A DNA stretch of 64,000 nucleotides from Stomorhina lunata (lineage: Eukaryota > Arthropoda > Insecta > Diptera > Rhiniidae), in assembly GCA_933228675.1 (NCBI GenBank), contig OW121743.1:92877998-92941997 (forward strand), given 5' to 3'. Of this stretch, positions 57,616 through 64,000 are shown one piece after another (position 1 is the first letter of the stretch; every line of letters begins with the position of its first letter). The translations under genes were made by a program, and so were the position numbers. The notes below the pieces were generated by a model. The model was not told the origin of the DNA. It saw only the letters and a program-made list of their open reading frames with translations, and ran no database searches.

Positions 57616-59310
57616 TTTGAAAAATATTTTCATCGAAAATTTTTCAATAGAAAAGTAGTTTAATTGAAAATGTTTCTATAGCAAAACATTTTCATCGAAA
57701 ATTTTTCAATAGAAAAGTATTTTTATTGAAAATTTTTCTATAGAAAAATATTTTTGTCGAAATTATTTTATAGAAAAATATTTATATCGAAAATTTTTCT
57801 ATAGAAAAAAACTTTTATCGAAAATGTTTCTATAAAAAATAATTTTATCAAAAATTCTTCTATAGAAAAATATTGTTATCGACAATTTTTCTATAGAAAA
57901 ATATTTTTGTCGAAAATTTTTGTATAGAAAAATACTTATGACGAAAATTTTTCTATAGGAAAATATTTTTATCGCAATTTTTTTTATCGAAAAATATTGT
58001 AATCGAAATATTTTTCTATAGAAAAATATTTTTATCGAAAATTTTTCTATAGAAAAATATTTTTATCGAAAATTTTTCTATAGAAAAATATTTTTATAGA
58101 AAATTTTTCTATAGAAAAATATTTTTATCGAAAATTTTTCTATAGAAAAATATTTTTATCAAAAATTTTTCTATAGCAAAATATTTTTGTCGAAAATTTT
58201 TCTATAGAAAAATATTTTTATGGAAAATTTTTCTATAGAAAAATATTTTTATGGAAAATTTTTCTATAGAAAAATATGTTAATCGAAATATTTTATTAGG
58301 AAAATATTTTTATCGATAATTTTTCTATAGCAAAATATTTTTATCCAAAATTTTTCTATAGCAAAATATTTTTGTCGAAAATTTTTCTATAGAAAAAAAC
58401 TTTTATCGAAAATGTTTCTATAAAAAATAATTTTATCAAAAATTCTTCTATAGAAAAATATTGTTATCGACAATTTTTCTATAGAAAAATATTTTTGTCG
58501 AAAATTTTTGTATAGAAAAATACTTATGACGAAAATTTTTCTATAGGAAAATATTTTTATCGCAATTTTTTTTATCGAAAAATGTTGTAATCGAAATATT
58601 TTTCTATAGAAAAATATTTTTATCGAAAATTTTTCTATAAAAAATATTTTTATCGAAAATTTTTCTATAGAAAAATATTTTTATAGAAAATTTTTCTATA
58701 GAAAAATATTTTTATCGAAAATTTTTCTATAGAAAAATATTTTTATCAAAAATTTTTCTATAGAAAAATATTTTTATGGAAAATTTTTCTATAGAAAAAT
58801 ATTTTTATGGAAAATTTTTCTATAGAAAAATATGTTAATCGAAATATTTTATTAGGAAAATATTTTTATCGACAATTTTTCTATAGCAAAATATTTTTAT
58901 CCAAAATTTTTCTATAGGAAAATATTTTTGTCGAAAATTTTTCTATAGAAAAATACTTTTATGGAAAATTTTTCTATAGAAAAATATGTTTATCGAAAAT
59001 TTTTCTATAGAAAAATATTTGTATCGAAAATTTTTCTATAGAAAATATTTATACAAAAAATTTTTCTTTAGAAAAATATTTTTTTTAGAAAATATTTTTT
59101 ATCGAAAATTTTTCTATAGAGAAATATTTTTATCGAAAATTTTTCTTTAGAAAAATATTTTTATCGAAAATTCTTCTATGGAAAAATATTTTTTTCAATA
59201 ATTTTTCTATAGAAAAATATTTTGTTTCGAAAATTTTTCTATAGAGAATTATTTTTACGAAATTTTTTTTATATAAAGAAATATTTTAATCGAAAAATTT
59301 TCTATAGAGA

Positions 59311-59593
59311 TGAGGTTATACGGGAGTTATGGTCAAATATGAACCGATTTTGACCAATTTCAACACCAATTTTTTTTCCAGAAATGAAAAGTTTCTCTGC
59401 CAAGTTTCAGTGACCTAGCTTCTTTCGTTTAGGAGTTATCAAGAGAAAGACGGACAGAGACGAAAAGACAGACGGAAAGAAAGAAAGACAGACAGATGGA
59501 CAGACAGACAGACCGAAAGAAAGAACGAATGAAAGAATGACAGACAGACAGACAGACAAACAGACATATAGACAGACAGACAGACAGACAGAA

Positions 59594-59688
<95 letters not shown>

Positions 59689-59689
59689 A

Positions 59690-59756
<67 letters not shown>

Positions 59757-59775
59757 AAATACATTTCGTGAAAAT
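59311..59775 (-). mobile_element. mini-me/DINE-1-like element (type B) with long (GACA)n
   Basis: GATGAGGTTATACGGGAGTT, TGAACCGATTTTGACCAATT, TTCAGTGACCTAGCTTCTTT and then a (GACA)n tract from ~59440 to 59757, in the same orientation as the 50.2-kb copy. The part beyond the microsatellite is replaced by type A sequence. Confidence 0.65.
59440..59757. repeat. (GACA)n microsatellite, ~320 bp
   Basis: Imperfect at the left (AAGA and GGAC variants), nearly pure GACA from 59540 to 59757. Ser-Val-Cys-Leu and Asp-Arg-Gln-Thr ORFs here are artefacts. Confidence 0.97.
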
Positions 59776-60150
59776 TTAAACCCAAAATTCTCATTATCTT
59801 CAGATTTACGAGCGTTTTACTGATGTTTGTCTCATTCTGTTTCGACAGAAGAGTTGTATAGGAGCTATGGTCAAATGTGAACCGATTTCAAATTTGGTAC
59901 TATAATTTTGGTTTGTGTAAGGATAACATGTTTTAAATTTTATGAAAAAAATATTAATTTTTGTGGCCAAAATATCAATTCGGGGAAGTCAAAAAAATGA
60001 TCTGTGCCAAATTTCATCAAATTATCTTTAAAATTGCTACTTTAGTTTGATTGCATATTTTACTTGGGGGTCCAGACATGTAAAAGTGATTCTAATTCTA
60101 TTGGTAAACTAAAAGGTAGGTCTAAGGCAAATATTTCTTACAATGACATC
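59776..60150 (-). mobile_element. mini-me/DINE-1-like fragment (type A)
   Basis: AAAATTCTCATTATCTTCAG, TTACGAGCGTTTTACTGAT, AATATCAATTCGGGGAAGTC, GATCTGTGCCAAATTTCATC and CTAAAAGGTAGGTCTAAGGC, which is the reverse of the type A consensus. Both termini are missing. Confidence 0.6.
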
Positions 60151-60233
60151 ATCATTTAATTTACATAAAAAAGTAGTTCGTGTTGAATCTTTTTTTTTCT
60201 ATTTATCTCATTATTTGATTATTAAAAGTTTCG

Positions 60234-60266
60234 CTAATCTTTCGATTAATTTTAACTTTTTTTTTT
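60234..60266. repeat. Direct repeat, left copy, flanking a type A element
   Basis: CTAATCTTTCGATTAATTTT then AACTTTTTTTTTT; repeated at 61070-61100 on the other side of the 60290-61062 element. Confidence 0.8.
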
Positions 60267-60289
60267 GTCAAAGGTATTTATAAAGGTAT

Positions 60290-61062
60290 TTATACCCTTC
60301 ACCACCATAGGTGAAAAGGGTATCATAAGTTTGTGCTGATGTATGTAACGCATAGACCTTTTAGTATACCAATATGCTTAGAATCACTTTCTCAGTCGAT
60401 TTAGCGATGTAAGTCCGTCTGTCCGTCTTTCTGGCTGGACCCCCATGTAAACCTTGTAATCAAAATACAGGTCGCAATTCTAAAGATAATTTGATGAAAT
60501 TTGGCACAGATCATTTTTTTGATTATGGAACTACGGCTACTGAAATTCGTCAAAATAGGTTTGTTATTTATGGTACCTCCCATAGGTTCCACTTCCCGAA
60601 ATTGATATATTGGCCACAAATATAAATATTTTTTCATGAAATTTAAAACAAATACCGCTTATTTAAACTTAAATCACTGTACCAAATTTCGTTAAAATCG
60701 GTCTACATTTGATCATAGCTCCCGTACAAACTCTTCTTTAAAAACGCACTTAATGAGACAAAAATCACTAAAACGCTCGTAGATCTAAAGATAATGAGAA
60801 TTTTAAGTTTATTTTTTGCAAACATAAGTTTTGTAATAACTGTAATAAATTTGCCAACTTTCGACCTTTGACCTTTGACCCTAGCTCTCATATAAGTCCA
60901 AATGACAGAAATATCTTAAATATATAAATTTTGAGAAAATGTTTGTATAATGGCAAAATTTAGCAAATATTTGTCTTTGTTTAGGAAAAAAAACACCTTT
61001 GATCTTAGTGGTGAAGGGTATAGTATGATCGAGCTTGTCCGACTAGAGCACTTTCTTACTTG
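60290..61062 (+). mobile_element. mini-me/DINE-1-like element (type A), full length
   Basis: Starts TTATACCCTTCACCACCATA with the GGTGAAAAGGG hairpin and ends GACTAGAGCACTTTCTTACTTG. Good colinear match to 14482-15240. Non-coding; minus-strand ORFs at 60401, 60703 and 60916 lie inside it and are not genes. Confidence 0.7.
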
Positions 61063-61069
61063 TTTTTTA

Positions 61070-61100
61070 CTAATCTTTCGATTAATTGTAATTTTTTTTT
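61070..61100. repeat. Direct repeat, right copy, flanking a type A element
   Basis: CTAATCTTTCGATTAATTGT then AATTTTTTTTT, matching 60234-60266 with two substitutions. Confidence 0.8.
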
Positions 61101-61972
61101 TATAAAATATCTGAATATAATCCACTTTCTTATATATGTTTGATAATATCGAAAGGTATTTTTGCTAAAATCGTCAAAATTATTTTTAAATTTACAAAAA
61201 TCTTTAATTAATTGCAGTTACTTTTTCCCAATATTGTTTATTTTATTGCTGCAAATATTTCAACACCTCCTTGGTGAGCAATTATTTTTAAAATGCTTAA
61301 CATATTTTTTATTTTAAGTATCTTGTAAATTACTTAATAACACCAAAGGGATTCTCAAAGTGTTAAAACACAAAAAAAGTACAAAGATCTACATACTAAA
61401 ACATTCATCACTTAACCATATATGAAGTTCACACACGTTTAACAATTCTCACTTAGATGTTCCAATGTATGTAGGTAAATATGTAATTTACATGTAAGTA
61501 AGAAGGAAGAGAAAAAAAGGTAAAAGTCAAAAAGTCAAGGGTAATCACTTATTTTAAACGTTGTTCAAAATACATTTTATGTATTTTTTATTTAATATTA
61601 TAAACTCAAATACAAAATGTGTAAGGAAAATAATATTAAAAGAGTATAAGTATTTAAGAAATACTTTCGGTCTACGTATATATTCATGTGTATGTGTAGA
61701 AATATGTGTGTGTTTAAGTATTAAAATAAATACCTGTAAAATTATACAAATTTACACCTTTAAGCTTTATAATCTGTAGTGTTATTTCTCACATTTATTT
61801 GCTTCAGTTGAGCAGTTGAGTTAGAGTTTATTTTGTTCGTTTTGGGTTTCATTTGCCTGCTTCTACTCCTGGTTTACTTAAGTTGATTCTTGTTGGTTTG
61901 TTTGGTGGTTTCGTTAAGACCAAGTACACGTTCTTGCTATTCTTCAACATTTCAACTCTTCTTCTTCCCCAG
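61101..61972. other. Upstream stretch / possible 5'-UTR intron of the secreted-protein gene
   Basis: No coding sequence. The last ~180 bp are less AT-rich and end in a pyrimidine-rich tract (CTCTTCTTCTTCCCCAG) ending at 61972, a good splice acceptor. No TATA box or start site could be assigned. Confidence 0.4.
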
Positions 61973-62096
61973 GTGTTGAAATATTAAATGAACATCAAGA
62001 ATATTAAATGGCTGGTGTTTGTGCTGTTGTATTTGTTAATACAGGGCGCACTTTGCCAAAGAAAATGTCATGGTACTTGTAATTCCAAAATAAAAT
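61973..62096 (+). CDS. Exon with start codon and signal peptide of a secreted Cys-rich protein (coding 61988-62096)
   Basis: A strong acceptor (TTCTTCCCCAG) precedes a 15-base leader and ATG at 61988. The reading gives 36 codons: MNIKNIK, a hydrophobic core WLVFVLLYLLIQGALC, then QRKCHGTCNSKIK, followed by a canonical donor GTATGT at 62097 (phase 1). This is the classic layout of a signal-peptide exon with cleavage likely near ALC-Q. The ORF itself continues past the donor to 62263 into hydrophobic AT-rich sequence, which I take as intron. No further exon was found before 64000, so the rest lies downstream. Product not recognised; a CxGTC spacing hints at a disulphide-rich extracellular protein. 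Confidence 0.5.
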
Positions 62097-62810
62097 GTAT
62101 GTTTTCTGGTTTTGAAGAAATCCTTTTTTTCTTGTTATACCTTTTTTCGTTAGCGATTTGCTTTCTTTGTTTTAAACTTAATCACATAATAAATGTTCAC
62201 GCATTACTTAATTTATGGTTATTACAAAAATATTGTATAACTAAAAAAAGCGACAAAACATAAAATGAAAAATTTAAATAAATGTATTGTTCTACAACAG
62301 GAAAATGTTGAAAATAAATGGGAATTGTTAAGGAAATTAAGAGAAGAAATAAGAAATTAAATTTTTGAACACTTAATAAATTTTGAAACAAATTTAATTA
62401 GAAGTTTTTTTTACGAAATTAAATGTTTTTTTTTTTTTTTTTTTTTAATTAAACATTTTGTTTATTTTAAGAAATCTCATTATAAATAATATTTATTTTA
62501 AATGAGTTCTAAAAAAATTTTAAAAATACCTTAAATATCTGAAATAATTTAAATGTGAAAAAATAACCAAACCAGCCAATTTATTTTCACTAAAAGATTT
62601 TAACCGACATCTTCTGAAAACAATATCAAATGCTTTTAAAAGGATAAATAACAAACAAACAATAAACCAGCCATAGCATAAGTAACTAAAAAAGGGAAAG
62701 GTTTCCTATAGAAATATACACAAGTAAAAAGCTTTGGCTATAAACTACAAACTAAAAATTAAAAAATTATTTTATTATGCTCTACTCAACAAACTAAAAT
62801 GATTTAGAAA
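62097..62810 (+). other. Putative intron sequence, AT-rich
   Basis: Follows the GTATGT donor. It holds a 23-base T run near 62426-62448 and no recognisable exon or element. Confidence 0.4.
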
Positions 62811-63600
62811 AAGTAAGAAAGTGCTATAGTCGGTTAAGCCCGACCATACGATACCCTTCACCACAAAGGTCAAAGGTGTTCTTATTCCTGCATGAAGACA
62901 AATATTTGCTTAACTTTGCCATCAAACAAACATTTTCTCAAAACTTATATATTTAAGCTATTTTCGACATTTGGACTTATATGAGAGCTAAGGTCAAATG
63001 TGGACCGATTACCTCAAAATTTGGAAATTGATTACAATTTTTACAAAAATTATATATGCAAAAAATAAACTCATTATAATAATTACTCTTTATCTTCAGA
63101 TTTACGAGTTTTTTGGTAGTTTTTGTCTCATTTAGTGCGTTTTGACAGACAGAGTTTGTATGAGAGCTATGGTCAAATGTAGACCGATTTTAATGAGATT
63201 TGGTACACTGATTTTGGTTAACATAAGCAGTATTTGTTTTAAATTTCATAAAAAAATTTTGATATTTGTGGCTAAAATATCATTTCCGGAAAGTGGGACC
63301 TATGGGAGGTACTATAAATAATGAACTGATTTTGACGAATTTTATTAGCCATGGTCCCACTATCAAAAAAATTATCTGTGCCAAATTTTATCAAATTATC
63401 TTTAGAATTGCGACCTGGACTTTGATTACATGGTTTACATGTGGGTACAGCCTGTCAGCCAGCCAGCCGGACAGACAGACGGACGGACATCGCTAAATAG
63501 ACTCAGAATTCTATTGGTATACTAAAAGGTGGGTCTAAGACAAATATTTCTATGCGTTACATACATCAGCACAAACTTATAATACCCTATACACCTATAG
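62811..63600 (-). mobile_element. mini-me/DINE-1-like element (type A), full length, reverse orientation
   Basis: Starts AAGTAAGAAAGTGCTATAGT CGG and ends TAATACCCTATACACCTATA. Contains CAGACAGACGGACGGACATC (reverse of the GTCC tract) and the GGACCTATGGGAGGTACTAT block. If the exon at 61973 is real, this element lies in its following intron. ORF 63266-63496 is inside it and incidental. Confidence 0.7.
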
Positions 63601-64000
63601 TGCTTAAGGTTATAAAAACCTTGTAGCAAGCTTGCTAATACAAGTATTTAGCTTAGAAAAGTTATTATAAGAGATTTCCCACAACTTTTTACAAGCGAAC
63701 ATATTTTAGGCTTAGTTTTGTTAAGAAAATATAACAGTTATGAAATACTGTTTAATAAATACTTAGAATGACAATTGCTTTTTCACTTGCACAGATACTA
63801 ATTTAACAAGTATGATTGCAAATGACTTATTCTCGTAATAGTTTTGTAAGTGTTTCTCAGAAAGAAGTACAACTATTTGTTAAGCGAATCGATCATACTA
63901 CTCCACAAAAAGAAACTTTTTGTATTACAATTGACCACCACTTTTTTATTTGTTGTTGTCTTCTTATTATAAAAGCGGTAGAGATTTAAAATTCTAGGGA
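63601..64000. other. Window end, nothing recognised
   Basis: No ORF, splice-bounded coding stretch or repeat match was found in the last 400 bases. Confidence 0.5.

Larger units (their letters stand above)
57060..59310. repeat. Tandem array A10, 31-bp unit with higher-order duplication
   Basis: Unit 31 bp: AAAAATATTTTTATCGAAAA TTTTTCTATAG. A block of ~590 bp is duplicated in tandem: 57801-58385 matches 58389-58945 including rare variants (ACTTTTATCGAAAATGTTTC, ACTTATGACG, TATGTTAATCG). A ribozyme-bearing element interrupts the array at 57364-57615. Confidence 0.95.

Noticed and set aside
59429..59794. 121-codon minus-strand and 80-codon plus-strand ORFs
   Set aside because: Translation of the (GACA)n microsatellite on both strands.
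1..64000. tRNA, rRNA and LTR-retroelement genes
   Set aside because: No B-box-like GGTTCGAATCC context, rRNA stretches, or paired LTRs with primer site were recognised by eye; a tRNA/rRNA covariance search would settle it.

Overview
The window looks like nuclear DNA of a higher fly (Diptera, probably a calyptrate such as a blow, flesh, stable or house fly). The evidence is a recognisable insect D-aspartate/D-amino-acid oxidase gene with GT-AG introns, very AT-rich spacers, many copies of short interspersed repeats that carry (GTCT)n/(GTCC)n microsatellites (as in the mini-me/DINE-1-like repeats of dipterans), and decayed Tc1/mariner-type and non-LTR elements. The species is inferred, not shown. 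No rRNA, tRNA, CRISPR array, LTR retrotransposon or viral sequence was recognised.

Genes. Only two loci are supportable. (1) Bases 1-6472 (+) hold the last four coding exons of a D-aspartate oxidase-like gene (227 codons visible; the FAD-binding N-terminus lies upstream). It ends in a peroxisomal targeting tripeptide, AKL, followed by poly(A) signals. Its first visible intron is 5,652 bp long and consists mostly of a satellite array plus an interspersed element whose terminus lies about 30 bp from the splice acceptor. (2) Bases 61973-62096 (+) look like an exon holding the start codon and signal peptide of a small Cys-containing secreted protein; the rest lies outside the window or is not visible.

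Everything else is non-coding and strongly repeat-dominated. Roughly a third of the window is tandem arrays: about 0.2-3.1, 7.2-9.7, 11.1-12.9, 23.2-24.9, 31.9-32.8, 34.5-36.2, 37.4-40.6, 46.2-47.3, 48.7-50.2, 52.7-55.2 and 57.1-59.3 kb. Many have units of 28-31 bp and share the palindromic core TTTTCTATAGAAAA, with a different linker in each array. Between them lie at least a dozen mini-me/DINE-1-like repeats in both orientations, three Tc1/mariner-like or similar inverted-repeat elements, one decayed reverse transcriptase, and two copies of a second family with internal tandem repeats.

The most notable signal is a 46-nt hammerhead-ribozyme motif on the minus strand, present three times (38337-38382, 53948-53993, 57457-57502). 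Each copy is in a small interspersed element embedded in a TTTTCTATAGAAAA-type array. The conserved CUGANGA and GAAA cores, stem I, stem II and the cleavage-site C are intact in all three, with stem III short and (in copy 1) self-complementary, as known for Penelope-like elements. A second event of interest is a duplicated ~1.3-kb array segment (37311-38846 and 46044-47318). The second copy lacks the ribozyme element, so it serves as an empty site, and it sits between ~120-bp direct repeats of its target.
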